The notes below the pieces were generated by a model that saw only the letters and a program-made list of their open reading frames with translations, had not been told where the DNA came from and made no database searches. From assembly GCF_002234675.1 (NCBI RefSeq), contig NC_019867.2, forward strand, positions 6,251,561-6,315,560: a DNA stretch of 64,000 nucleotides. Reading direction: 5' to 3'. Source of the stretch: Oryzias latipes. Its lineage: Eukaryota > Chordata > Actinopteri > Beloniformes > Adrianichthyidae. Made by a program: the position numbers and the translations under genes. Below, one piece after another: positions 43,501 to 55,847 of the stretch (position 1 is its first letter; each line of letters begins with the position of its first letter).

Positions 43501-46500
43501 CCACTGAGGAGAAAAAGTTGTTTGTTCAGTAAAATCCCAGGCTGTTGATGCTGGAAGCCATTTGTGTTCAGACCAGTTCACATACCTTCAACAATCCCCC
43601 AGGGGTACAGTCTCCCTCTGACCCTCTGTCCTCGTGCCTCCACCACCGTGTTGCTGCCAATCACAGCGAATGGCGTGCACTCCTGCACACACAATAGGGC
43701 AGGTTGTTTTTTTCAATGACACAGAGCAGCTCAAGAGAAGAATGTCCGCAAATGTTGAGACAAGCGCAAAGGTGGTGCAGGTGAGGTGAGCAATTCATGC
43801 TGCGACTGCACAGCCATCATCTCTCAGGAGATGGAACGAAAACACATCCATTTATGACCTTTAAGCATCTATATGTCTTCATTCAGGAAGTATCAGATAC
43901 AAAAAATGAAAAGTGGACATTGTCATTCAGTTATTTTTGTTTCTAAAAATATATTTCAAATGAATTTATTTAAACTTGTTAAAATCTTCTTGCAAGTGTG
44001 ATGACAACAACTATGATTACTGACAATAAAAATGTTACTGATCAACTAAAATGTTGATCAGTAACATTTTTCTTTCAGTAATCTCGTAAAATATGGTGCT
44101 AAGAAACTACTTGGAGAAGTTTTTTTTAAAGTAAAAAAGTTTTTGAAGTTTATTATTAGACCCTTTTTATGCTACACCTGCAAGTCCTTTTGTTTTAAAT
44201 AATTCTTTTATCTAAATGTGAAGATTTGTTTTTTACACAACGATACCACTAAAAAGTGAGCTCCACACTCAAATATTTCATTTTAAGAAAAACGATTTTG
44301 AAAAAAAACCTTTATCAATAAAGTTTTTTTACAGCAAAAATAATCTTAGTTTACGAAAACATGTTTTAGTAGATAGAATTTTTTTCTTAAAATAGGATTT
44401 CTTGGTAAGATTATTTCTCCTTCCCCTTTGGCAGATTTTAATTAGCTTTTTTAAAGAAATATTTTTTAATTTTATGCATTTTTGATCTATTGGAAGCCTG
44501 TTTTTGCACTGCAGAAAACAATTTCCACTGAGACTGCTCCATGTCTGCCATTACACTCTTTTTAAGAAGTGTTTTTTTTCCTTCAGAATAAGCACTTACT
44601 ACCACATGAAATGGCCCTTTGTGAGGAACTTTGTGGATTATCTAGACATGTAGCTTTCCTGATTGAATTTATTTCTTCAGAGGCTTTAAGGATAAAAACC
44701 ACATTCATTTGAATCTTATCGCTCCACCTCAGTGCAGAGCAGGCAAATTCTTGCTGTGTAAAACAGAAAATATGTGCTTCTACATGCAACACATGAGCTG
44801 CCTCAACAACAATGTTCTATTCTTTCAGCTGCAAGGCTTCAAAACTGAGAACAACGTGCTCAATAATCCTCTGAATTAGGGGGCAAATGTGTGATTAATC
44901 TGCAAGAAAAACAGAGCAAATGTCATCCTCAGACCAAGAAAATGACCTGGTTTAAATAAATAGTTTTGTTCTTTTTCTGTCTTTACATCATGACTGGTTT
45001 TAATGACAGCCAGATTTTAAAAAAGTGGTTTTAATGGAGGTCAAAGAGCCTTCTTTTTAGCCAAGATGTGCAGATGAAGTATTTTTGCTTGGTTAACATT
45101 CAATGAAAGTTGTATAATTTTTGACTAATCCAAAACTTTAATTAGCAGCAACACTCCAGGCCCCTTATTTAACATCTGAAAATTATTTGTAAGGTTTTAT
45201 TACTCAGGAGTATTTACATTTCCCATAAATAAAAGAAGAGGTAAAACACCAAAATCATTCAAAGCCAGTTGAAAGGTTTTGAAAGGGTTAAAGTCGAGCC
45301 CAAGAGCAATTTTATTCTGTAGTGAATTTGACATTTATGTATTTACTTCTTTACTCATTTGTTAATTTTGATTAGCAGCAACTAAGAGTGACCAAAAAAC
45401 GAATATACAAAATTAGAGAAACAAAACAAAACAAGTAAAACAAAAAAATGAATGAATTATTGTTTTTTTTCCTGTCAGTATACATAAAAGAAAAAAAAAG
45501 TTTACAACAGCATCAACTACATCTTTCAGGCTATGAACAATTGTAAATAGGAAAAAATACTCCTAGGCAATTGTTTACAAAAAATAACACATTTTATTAA
45601 AATAAAATGTTTTTTAATGTATTTAGCCCTGCAAATAACATGTAGAATGCAATCAAATGACTGGTCTTGTGAATTTTTAATTTAAATTCTTTTTAAAAAA
45701 GTTTGATTTTTTTAGATAACAGTTTAAAAAAGGTGCAGTTTTTTTATGTATGTGCATTTGTGTCATAAATGTGACTAAAAGAGTAATGAAAAGGGGAATA
45801 GGTTTTTTTATTTGACTTGATGTTTTTTTCTATTTAAGCATTAATTGTAGTCAATACAATAAAAAGTTCACAGAGATTTATCAAACTCATTACAGAAATG
45901 ATGAAATGCAGACACAAAAAAACAAACAACAAAACAAAGGGACACTTAAGTCACATAAATATAGTGGTCATTAACTAAAGTCAAGTAGAGCTTGATTTAT
46001 TGCTTGAAAAGGAGTGGGAAGAAGTGAGTTTGTATAATCCCATTCAATAACTAAAATGACACTAGTTTTATCAATAATTTCTGGTTTCATCAATCAATCA
46101 ACTTATTCATAAGGTACAAATTAAGAATGTAAGGAAAATGTAAGGAATCATTTGAAGTGATGTTTTTTTTTTTTTATCAGAAAAGCCAGTCGGCATAAAT
46201 TACCCAAACTTCACTCGTCTAAATTTACCTTAAGTTCTTTGTCGAGCTGTTTGAACTCTTCATCCTCATCCGAGTCGCACTCGGGAAACTGGTACACTTT
46301 GATCCCAAATTTGTCTATTTCCTCTCTTATCTGAAAGCAGAGTCACACAAACACACGCAAACACACAAGGAGGTCAGTATATAGTCTGCAGAAAGAAATT
46401 AGCTAGTTTTAGGCTTCTGACTCACTCTGTCTTTCAGCTTCTTTATCTCGTTGGGAGTGAGGCAGTCAGCTTTTGCAATGAGAGGAATGATGTTAACCTT

Positions 46501-47675
46501 TTCATGAAGAGCCTTCATGAACTCCACATCAACAGGACGCAGCCTGCAGACACACATGCAGCGGGAAAACACTGAAATTCTGCAGACCTTTGACTCTGCT
46601 TCCAGACAGGAAATGCCTCACTCTACCATACTTGTATGTTCATAAATATGTGCAAATGTGACAGATTACCCATGTCCAAAAGGAGGAATGAAATACAGAC
46701 AACAGTGGACTCGGTTGTCTTGGATGTTCTTCCTGTTCAGTCCACTCTCGTCCCGGAAATACTGCTCGAACTGCTGATCTATGTAGTCTGTGATGGGCTT
46801 CCAGCTGACAAACACACATCAGCCGCATTACACATGAGCATCGTCTTCATCAAGGTTCTCCTGAGATCAGCTGAGGCTCACCACTCGTTGTTGTTCACGG
46901 CGTCACCGAACCCCGGCGTGTCCACTATGGTCAGCTTGAGCTTCACTCCTTTTTCCTCGATGTCCACCGTGTGTTTGATGATCTCAACGGTCTGATTGAT
47001 GCGTTCTGCAAAGCGTCCACACAAGCAAAAACAGAGAATGACAAGATTTTAACACAACTCTCCCTCAACTATAAAAACAAAAACATCTGACATTAGTTTG
47101 CAGCTACAGACTCCCTGAATAGAAATACTTCATCTGAGAGCAAAACGATGAAACAGATGACAATGTCATGATGAAGATAATAAAGGAGTTTCTGACTCAC
47201 CCTCAGCATTCAGTAACTTCCTGTCTTTGTAGAGGTCTGTGAGAAAGAGGCTGTTGACCAGAGTGGACTTTCCCATCCCAGACTCTCCTTCAGAACAACA
47301 AAGTTTTAAAACTTTATTGGCAAAAATTATTTGACAAATTCTGCAAGACAACCAGAGCTGAACATCACGACGTCCATGACTCAGGTTGAAACTGTGCAGC
47401 AACTTTCAGCAGAAAGTTTGAGATTTTTTTCAAGAGGGCACAATCAAACAGGAACTGACCTGCCACCATCAACGTGAAATCAAATCCCTTCTTCACAGAC
47501 TTTCTGTGAACCTGATTGGGCAGAGTTGCAAAACCAACATACTGTTTCTCCTGCACAAACAAAGAAGACACAAAGGAACAATTATCAGAACTTTTTCTTG
47601 CAATAATAATTCAAGGCTTCGCACAACTGCAAAGGAAACAGATAAAGCCAATTGAAAGAGTCAATTGAGAGAGAA

Positions 47676-47726
<51 letters not shown>

Positions 47727-50169
47727 GATTGCAAGAATGTAATTAAATTATTCAGAAATTATGTTTTTCTTTACTTAAATAAATAGCCACCTCCTTTTAA
47801 GACAAACAATATTTAGCATAAAAAGTTTTAAATTAAAAGGTTTTGTTATGAAAAGTTAATAATGTTTCCAGACTTTGGTAAATACAACTCATTGGTGAAT
47901 CACTTGTATGCGTTTATACTCCGGATTTTGAATCATTTGACCTAAAAAAAATATCCACTAATTTATTTAAAATGATTTTTATGATATGGGCCTGGTTTCA
48001 CACTGCTGTCCTTTATTCTCAGGTGTCTTTATTTTGGCAGAAAGTTGTGGGGATTTTTTGGCAAAAGTTGCACAAACTAGCAGATCAAGTCAATATCAGG
48101 AGCCAGAATGTTTCATTTACTCCCATTATAAAAACTGACGAACAGTTAACGTGTGCTTAAGTGTCCTTGAAACTAATGTGCAGCTTGTGTCTTGTTAAAT
48201 TAAATATCGACAGATCCAGACCTTCTCCATGCATCAAAGTTTTATATTCAGGAAAGAAAATTGGCTTAAAAAACCCAGAAACAGAACTAATCAGTAGAAA
48301 AGTTGACAGAGTTTATGCAAATCAATTATTTCCATTCGGTTTGTTTTTTTTCAATAAATTGATTGCAGTGTTTTGCAAATAAAGTTTAAAGTGAAGATAA
48401 CATCAAATTCCAGAAGAAAACAAAAAGAAAATGAGTTTTGGGAACAATCCATTTTTGTGAGAGAAGTTAATCGGCTGATTGATATAAAAACATAAAAGAA
48501 ACAGTAAAAAATCTTGAAAAAATGGGCAGCCTAAATGTAGTTATACCTGCCTTCTTGGATGTATGTGAGATTAAATGCACCATTTTTGATAAGATATTCT
48601 AAAATAATAGTTAAGATGACATGGAAATGTATTTGAAATCAATGTTTGGCTCATTTCACTTGTTATTGATCCTTTAGGTCAGGGGTCTGCAACCTTAAGC
48701 CCTTAAAGAGCCATCCAGGTCGATTTCTTACTGACCAAAACCCAGTAGGAGCCACAAATTCTTACTTCCACGTTTAGAAAAATAAGACACTGATTAGTTC
48801 GTATCTTGTTACAATTATGATAAAAATAAATGACATTTTTTAATGCACAAGTTAAACTTAAACACGAATAGAGGAAATTGCATATTGTTTAAGTATCAAA
48901 TAGTTTATAACTTTTGACAGACGTTCACATGACTTCCTTTCAAAATAAAAGACATGCTGGGTCACATCTCAACTGCAGGAAATGTAGTAAGAGGTAGTGT
49001 AATGTCAGCAGTAATAATGATTTTAAAAGACACTGTTTATTTTACCATTTGTGGTGCATCTCAGCCAGAAATTCACAAATCTGTCAAACTAAAAATAAAT
49101 CGGGGCTAAATAAGTGACCCTTACCGTATTTTTCTAACCATGAGGCACACTGAAAATCCTTGAATTTGTTCAAATATAGAAAATTAATCTAATAATATGG
49201 GGCGCCCTTTAGAAATAATTCTGGTTGTGCTTATTGACCTCCGATTGAGTCTCTGTGGGACATAAAAATCTACTGTCAAATGTTTGTAAATCACTAGAAT
49301 AAAGTTTGAGTTAGTGTACTTTTTTAATTTTACTACTTACCTACTTTTTACTTCCTAGTTGCTTTTAAAATTGAAATCTTTTTTAAATTCTTTTTTTAAC
49401 CAGAGAGCAACAGTGGAAGGGTAAGAGAGTCACAGGAGCCTCTGCAGGCTGGAGACCCCTGTTTTAGGTAAAAGCATGTGGGAAAGTGAAGGTTAGATAA
49501 TACAAGTGTAGCATGCATGGACAAACACATGCACAGCATTCCTCTCTGGGTGCAGCTGAGAACAAGCAGAACCCCAGACTTTCCACTAAACCTCACAAAC
49601 ACAAAGGGGACCACAGGATACCAGCCTCCCATTCAGATGTGGTACAGTAGCCTTCACTCCTGCATCGAGCAGAGTGTCATCTTTGCCCCACAGAGCTGCA
49701 CGCTGACATGTGCTCACACAAACACACACACTCCAGTCTCATGGAGAGCATTCACACACAGACAGAAGCCTCATTCAGCAGCCCTGAAAAGCTCTTTTTC
49801 ATTCCCAAAACACACAGCGAGGGGTCCTCTCATGTTGTCATAACTTGTCGGGAGATTTTCTGACAGCGCCCTAGTGGGAACGTTAAAAACACACACAGCA
49901 TTCAGGCTCATAAAAAAGTGAAAGCAGAAAAAAAACTGCATTTTGCAGCGACTCTCACCCTGCAGAAGAGTCCAAACAGCTTCACTTTAATGCTAATCAC
50001 ATGCGGTAATCCACTTATTAATTAGGATTTCTGTTTAAGCTCCCAAAGTTCTTTAAGTCTGCACACATTTCTGTCCCCAAATCAAACTCTTTACCTTCTG
50101 CCTGGCGGTTCTCACTCGTGGGCACAGGAGCCGCTCCACCAGTTTCTCTTGCAGCATGATGGCATCCAT
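40585..50169 (-). CDS. sept5: Septin 5
   Basis: GTP-binding septin that forms hetero-oligomeric filaments; in mammals SEPT5 binds syntaxin and restrains vesicle release in neurons and platelets. Eleven coding exons in phase: 50095-50169, 47460-47550, 47201-47287, 46882-47005, 46670-46804, 46426-46543, 46229-46330, 43586-43682, 43368-43503, 43136-43238, 40585-40647. Product 376 residues. The start [15 protein letters not shown] matches the human isoform MDSLAAPQDRLVEQLL. P-loop GESGMGKS at about 56-63 spans exons 2 and 3, DTPGFGD is G3 and AKAD is G4. The septin-unique region contains [19 protein letters not shown]. The last exon [20 protein letters not shown] is a short coiled coil. Introns 1 and 7 are 2.5 kb each and repeat-bearing. 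Confidence 0.97.
41006..41192. mobile_element. Small hAT-like MITE in the last septin 5 intron
   Basis: Inverted ends: AATGCTGGTCCAGGACATCT then ACCACCCTGT at the left, and ACAGGGTGGTAGATCTTGAG then GACCAGG at the right. About 190 bp, no coding capacity. The sequence between the arms carries further inverted symmetry. The family assignment is from its ends only. Confidence 0.7.
41500..41893 (+). repeat. Copy of the AAAGACCCACTC MITE-like family
   Basis: Begins TAAAGACCCATTCTGATGAA and shares internal text with 54068-54598 (including a GGGAGGG...TTG segment). It runs straight into the SINE that starts near 41894, without its own right end. A 12-bp-arm hairpin (CAGAAACTGTCA and its complement) lies at about 41797-41822. 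Confidence 0.6.
41894..42140 (+). mobile_element. tRNA-derived SINE
   Basis: Starts GTGGGGCGGCCGTGATGCAG with an A-box-like TGATGCAGTGGTAGGGT and a B box GGTTCGATTCCC at 41951-41962, followed by text like TCTTCAGCAAGATGCCCAACCC. An AT-rich dinucleotide patch lies at 42017-42040. Confidence 0.65.
42141..42351 (+). mobile_element. 3' end of a non-LTR retrotransposon
   Basis: Decayed LINE tail with AAAGACACTTTCATTC, then CAGCGCTTTGTGATTTTATC and TAAATAAAACTTACTTAC at the end. Similar in layout to the LINE tail at 17440-17550. It may be the 3' part of the adjoining SINE, since SINEs often borrow LINE tails. Confidence 0.45.
44028..44071. repeat. Perfect 19-bp-arm hairpin in septin 5 intron 7
   Basis: Arms 44028-44046 and 44053-44071 are exact reverse complements with a 6-base loop. 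Not recognised as a microRNA; the arms are AT-rich and the stem lacks the usual length. Confidence 0.75.
44270..44510. repeat. AT-rich interspersed repeat, copy 2 of 3
   Basis: Shares phrases with 39025-39180 and 51275-51550 (CTTAAAATAGGATTTCTTGG, TTCTTATCC-like and GGCAGATTTTAATTAGC). It looks like a common old teleost repeat; the class is unknown. Confidence 0.4.
47683..47720. repeat. (TA)n microsatellite
   Basis: About 19 uninterrupted TA units in septin 5 intron 1, followed by CACACA. Confidence 0.95.
48672..49469. mobile_element. Non-autonomous hAT element with 8-bp duplication
   Basis: The body 48680-49461 starts CAGGGGTCTGCAACCTTAAG and ends with the inverted counterpart CTGGAGACCCCTG. 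The flanks ctttaggt (48672-48679) and ttttaggt (49462-49469) form an 8-bp target duplication with one mismatch, as expected of hAT. About 780 bp with no transposase frame. It lies in septin 5 intron 1. Confidence 0.85.
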
Positions 50170-50934
50170 CCTAAACCGCTCCAACTCTGGAGGACCGAAA
50201 TAGCCCCAGCTTCCAGAAAGTTTAGGAGCAGCCCAGAAGCGACCGGGGGAAAAAGCAGATCTGACGACTCCAGACCTCAATAAACTCGTTTACACCACAC
50301 TCCTTTCCTGCCTGCTCTCTTTAAATACGTTCCTCACACACTCCCTCTTTTTTTCCTTTGTTACCCAACTTCTTTCTTTATTCTCTCCTTCTTCTGCCCT
50401 GAAGCAACCCGGCTCTCCCTGTTCAGACAGGTACGGATGAATTCTCACTGTGAGGGGAAGGGAGGCAAGGGCAGAGAGAGATGGCAATTTGAGGGAGGAA
50501 ACAAGGGAGGGATGGAGGAGGCCATGGTCTAAAAGAAAGTCATTCATCGGACTTGTGCTCCCTCCCCCAGCTCAGTCGCTTAAAAAAATAAATCTGTACT
50601 CTCAGACAAATGACTGCTGGCTCACAGGGAAAGCCTGACAGACACAAAAAGGAGATGCTTTTCTTTGTTAGAGAAACAGATAATAACTTGCTCGAACTTG
50701 ACTGTGCAAACAAACGTGATAGGCAGACACTACAAGTGTGGACAGATGCAGGGAGGCTGACAGGGACTCCAGTTAACAAAGTCGTCTGTCAAGACGCCGG
50801 CGAGTTATTGTGTGAGCTGACCTGTGGCTTGAAGGTGACACCAGCTTTCTGTTTTTACTGAAAACCGCAGGTAAAAGTGCACAACGCAGATGACCAAACA
50901 ACTCCAAGTAAAACTTTCCAGTCACCTCCCAAAC

Positions 50935-51080
50935 AGCTCTTTAAACCCCAACCTAACATTACCGGTGCAGCAAAAATGGCGAGCAATATTGGAGATATCC
51001 AGCCGTACAGTTTTAGTCATAATTTTCTTTATATGTGTCCCCCATCTTCAGAAAAATGTAACAAGAACATGTTAAAAAAC
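50935..51080 (-). repeat. Reverse copy of the AAAGACCCACTC MITE-like family
   Basis: Read on the minus strand it repeats the segment of 54068-54598 around CTGTACGGCTGG and ATTGCTCGC, ending in the CATGTTCTTG text. Partial copy. Confidence 0.55.
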
Positions 51081-51274
51081 ATTTTTTATTGGAGGGGGTT
51101 CTTACTAAAAAAGATAAATATGAGTCTGAACGATGATTTTTTTTGGACTCATATAGAGCTTATTTTTGTCAGGAAGATGAAAAATTGTAACTTTTACACC
51201 AAAATATAGAATTTTATAGGTCAAATGTCTCAATTTGGAGCACTCGCACACATAATCACTGCAACATCTGTATC

Positions 51275-51550
51275 TTAAAAAGTAAAAAAGATCCTTGTGT
51301 CAAGAAAAATTGTCCTTTTTTCTGTCTTAAACAAAAAATAATCTTATCCAGAAAGTTTTTCAAAAGGAAAATTAACTTTCTTTAAGAAAATATAGTGACT
51401 ACAATTATATATAAAAAAAAAAATCTTGCTAAAAGACTGTTTTCTTATCCCATTGGCAAATTGTTCCTACTACCTCTAGCAGGGGTTTCTTGAATATTTT
51501 GCTTATTTAAAGAAGTTTTCCAAATTGAAGAATTTTTTCTAGGAGGCCGG
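51275..51550. repeat. AT-rich interspersed repeat, copy 3 of 3
   Basis: Shares CTTAAACAAAAAATAATCTT-like and CCCATTGGCAAATTG-like text with copies at 44270-44510 and 39025-39180. Confidence 0.4.
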
Positions 51551-53320
51551 TTTTTAAGTGTAAAACTCAACAAAGTGGGACGCTTTACTCTTTTAAAATG
51601 ACATCCTGGGATAAGGATTAAGCCTAAAATAAAATTATTTTATTATGTATTTCAATTTTTTATTTTCATTTTTTGGCTGCTGTTGCTACCAAAAGTAAAC
51701 AAACTAACAAAATAGTGTTAATTTAACTTTAAAAGCACAGAGGAAAATTGTTCTTGGCTTTTTAAGTTAAAAGCTAAATGTATATTTTTAAGTCAATTTT
51801 GAACTCAAAACGCAGAAATGTCAGAAAGAAACTTTTAAGCTACCAGTCTATGTCATTTATAGTTTGGCTCTGGTTAATTTATTTTAATTTTATTTAGACT
51901 AGATTGAAGAAAAGTCACCTAGAAGTTCCCTAAAAGTTAATGTACTTGGAACAAAAGAATTGAGATCACAAAAACCAAAAAAGGTACAAATAGAGGCACC
52001 AAACATGCCATCATAGTAAACAGACCTTGTAAAGTCATTCTTTTTCAAAATTTTCCTACAAGCATGGTTTCCTCCTGCCTTTAGAAGATTTGCACAAATA
52101 AAAAGCCACATAAAAAATGATAATTTTGATGTTTGGATTTCTATCATTCCGTTCTGTGAAGACCCTAAAATCAGCCACACAAACTCAGATATGAACTGTT
52201 TGGGACAAACATCTGGAAGTTCTCCTCCAACTGAACTCTCTGGATGTGATGTGAGGGGATCACATGACCTATTGCTGCAGAAGAGATTTCACAGCATTGG
52301 ATTTCTCTGGTTAATACAGTTTAATGAAACCAGATCAATGCTCTGTCAGCGAACAGCAACCTGAAGTTGACATAGAGTTTCGTCACATTCCAAACCCATC
52401 ATGGTTTCAAATTTGAATAAAAACCTTTGCGTCAGCCGTCAGAACACATGCTACCAGTTTACTGCCACCTTCTGCTGCACAGAGAGCTGCACATCTGCAG
52501 AGGCAGCCTTCTGCTGACACAACACTTAAAGCAGACTAGACCCTGGAATCTTTTCACTGGACTTCTCTCAGTGTAAACTCTTTGCTTCCCTTGTGCCACT
52601 CATTTGCAAAGCATCTAAAGTATTTTACAGTAGAGATAATGAGTTCATGAGGTTGGGACATTATACTTTGCTGTGGGAAGGTCTGTGGAGGTTTTCCACA
52701 TTTTTCCCTCCATGCATCTTCTAGGTTTTTCCAGCAGTAGGAAAAACTTCAGCCTGACAAATCACAACATTTTAGGCCCAGAAAGGGCTTTGTATTTCTG
52801 CATCATTGTCAAATGAGCTGAAAGTGAGAAAACAGGTTTCAAATTAAAGTGAAAGTGCAAAATAAACCTCGAAAGCATTGTTTCTGGGTACCATTTGCAA
52901 AAATTAATAACAATAAATTAATGGAAAGTTGTGAAATTAGCTAAAATTCATGCATTTTAATTCACATCTGAATTTAATCTGCAGGTCTAAAGCAGATTTT
53001 TCTTCACGTTTAATCCATTTTGAATAATTAATCTAATCTCTGGGTTAATCCCGGTTTATTGACATCCTGGCTTCTGCAGTGCTGCTGCTGTCTGCTAGTG
53101 GAAAAGCTGTTTTTACGCTTTATCAATCCATTATTATGATGTTTTGTAAATTCTTGAGACCTTTTGAATATTGAGCTGCGGTTCGCGCTGAAAGAAATGC
53201 AGGCGTGCGTGTTGTGTGGGCAGCAGTAATCTGGCTGCGGCTGAAACAGCAGGTCTAGACTGAAAATGATGCAAAGGAAACGGGCCACAATGCTCGTCTC
53301 CCCCGGACACTTTAGGAGCG

Positions 53321-53340
53321 TGTGTGTGTGTGTGTGTGTG
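53321..53340. repeat. (GT)n microsatellite
   Basis: Ten GT units; a second, imperfect GT-rich patch lies at 53410-53435. Confidence 0.9.
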
Positions 53341-54067
53341 CGTGGAGGTACCAGAGGAATTTCATGACAGAGGCTGCAACCAATTGATTCCAGATGTGAC
53401 AGTGGCGGTGGTGTGTGTGCGTGTCTGTGTGTGGACACGATGGGTGTGTCTGACTAAACGCACAATGTGGGCAGCAGAATTGAAACGTTCTCTGAAAAAG
53501 AAGAAGTTTCTCTTCCCTCCAGCGGACGCTGTGTGGTGCTGGAGGACGAGTGGCTCGCCCAACACCACACGAGGGAGACAGAGCTCTGAAAACTTTAGGG
53601 TTTGAGATTTCAGAAGCCTGGACAAAACAAATATTTTTCAAGCTCAAACAAAGACACAAAGTCCCAGAGATGTGCGGTGTTGGGAGAAAAAGATGCAGGA
53701 TGCATGACAAAGCGTGGAGACACTGGGTTAGAGATTAATGGGAGAGAGGAGGGAGGGTGTGTTTGAATAATAGAAGAGAAGAGCAGATGTCTTAAGATGG
53801 TTTTACAATAGCTCGCTGGCTAAACCCCCCACTGACACCTCCTCTCAGTGTCCAGCTGTCAACCTCTACCAATGACACGCCCTCGATGTGACACTCAACA
53901 TTTTACATTTATTTAAAAGAATCTAGGAAGGACACATTTTCTTTCATTTTCTCATTTTCTTCAACTTTTCATTAAGTAACAAATGTGCAAGATAATAAAT
54001 AAAGAGGAATTAACATTTTATGTCTCTGTTCTAAAACAGATTAAACCTTCTGAGAAACTTTCAGTTT

Positions 54068-54598
54068 TAAAGACTCACTCTGATGAAAGTTTTGTTTTTG
54101 TTGTTTTTAACATGTTCTTGTGGCATTTTATTAATGATGTAGGACATGTGTCAAAAAAATTAAGCTCATAATTTCGTTTCTTAATATTTCTTTGTTCAAA
54201 TCTTTGAGAATCAGGAGCAGAGGAAAAAAGCAGTCTGAAAAAGAGCCAGTAAATACGCAGGGTGGGCCACAAGCTTCCTGCTCCGCTCCATTCTGATGCA
54301 TCCAGTTGTAGACGGGTAGATCCCTGTACGTCTTTGTTTTCCTCGTCTGAGGTGGCTTCTGGCTCAAAACTGTACGGCTGGATTGCTCCAGTATTGCTCG
54401 CTATTTTTACTGCCCTGTTAAAGTTGGGTTGGGGGTGTGAGGTGCTGTAAGCTAGCAGGTAAGACTGTAAACAGAGAGCTCTCAACAACAGGGAGGGAAA
54501 GGGGGGGTTGATTTAGGCTAAAAAAACTAATCGTAATGAAAAAAAAACACTCAGAACGCTTTTAAAATAGATCAATAGATGATCGGAATGGGTCTTTA
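54068..54598 (+). mobile_element. MITE-like element, most complete copy of its family
   Basis: Ends are inverted: TAAAGACTCACTCTGAT at the left and ATCGGAATGGGTCTTTA at the right. About 530 bp, no coding capacity. Four further partial copies are in this window (26087, 41500, 50935 on the minus strand, 63253). No secure target duplication was found, so the superfamily stays open. Confidence 0.7.
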
Positions 54599-55847
54599 CA
54601 GATTCCTTGATTTAGAGTCTGTCCTTTATATCCTCCGCCTTGTTCTAAAGGTCATAGGGTTAAAAGAGCTTAGTGCCAGCTGTTTTGAGGGGAAGGAAAG
54701 GCCCAACATTAAGGAGCTATCAATGTTGGAAAGTGAAAGTGTCGGTGACAGAAACCCGCTATTGCACGTCAACTCATTTTGGTCTAAAGTTACCCAAAAT
54801 ACTCAGCTGGTCTATTCACCACTTTTTAAATTTTTTTTATTGCTTACTGAAAATCACAGGCTGGTGTGAACATATATAAAAGGAGAAAATGGCTTTAAAA
54901 CTAATTCAACGTATAATTAAAGAATATTTCTGCAGACATGAAAATGAAAGTTCATCTTGACTATAGATTCAAAGTACAATTTTTTTAACTCTAAAGCCTG
55001 AAGTGGATGCTTTTTTTCTCTGCAAATAACAAATCAATTCCGCTTTCTGAGCCCTGCTACTTTTAAATGATCTCATTGGATGTATACAATTAAAAATGTC
55101 TTGATAAAAATGCTCTTTTTTTCCTTCAAAGTGGATAAAACGGTTCTTGTTTCTCAGGCTGACTGCTTTTTTTTTTCTTCCCGCAGAAACAGCATCGATC
55201 AGTCGGTCAGTCAGCAGCAGGCAGCTCTCAGATTCTTCCTCTCGCTCATTCAAAGTTGTCCTTTTAGGAAGCAACCCTCTTAGTGTCACAGCACTCGAGT
55301 TCAGTGCCAGAAGGAGCACAAGAGCAGTCTGTCTCTAAAAGCATCACGCCCCACTGATAATGTTCAAACAGTCCAAGAAAACTACGCAGACAAACAGCTT
55401 TGATTTGAAAAAGAATAAAACGAAAATCTTGCAAAAAACAGTTTTGGAGCTGAGAAGAAACATACCAAAACAAAAAAGCTGTTGTTTACCCTGCACAGCT
55501 TTAAATTCAATTGAATTCAACTTTATTTATCTCACAGGGAGAAATTCACTCATCATAGCAGCTCAAAGAAAAAAGACAAGTGAATGTACATTTACAGCTC
55601 ACTAGATATTAGCTCAAATTACCAATTAAGTAATTAGGAGCAGAAATAATTGTACATGTGACATCACCCATGGAAAATGCTTTCCTTCCGGCTCCAGCAA
55701 AATGAAATCAATTCAGTCGCCATTTTTCTGCGATACAGGCAGAAAAATGCTGGAGCCAGAAGACAGTAATAGACCTTTTTCGCAAAAACCGGAAGTACGT
55801 CATCAACGTGTAAACCTAGTTCCGGTTTGTGCTTCGCTGGCGGAGGA

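Larger units (their letters stand above)
50170..55639. other. Upstream of septin 5: no gene seen
   Basis: Bases 50170-50600 are the probable septin 5 promoter and 5' UTR, with pyrimidine-rich stretches. Beyond it I find only AT-rich sequence, MITE copies (50935-51080 and 54068-54598), the AT-rich repeat at 51275-51550 and a GT microsatellite at 53321-53340. The scattered open frames show no codon structure or family motifs. Confidence 0.6.

Noticed and set aside
44028-44071. The hairpin as a microRNA gene
   Set aside because: The 19-bp perfect AT-rich stem is too short and lacks the usual mismatches and flanking stem; kept only as a palindrome.
53028-53710. Overlapping frames of 87-136 codons near a GT repeat upstream of septin 5
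   Set aside because: They read His/Thr repeats from the microsatellite in several frames. No splice or family evidence.
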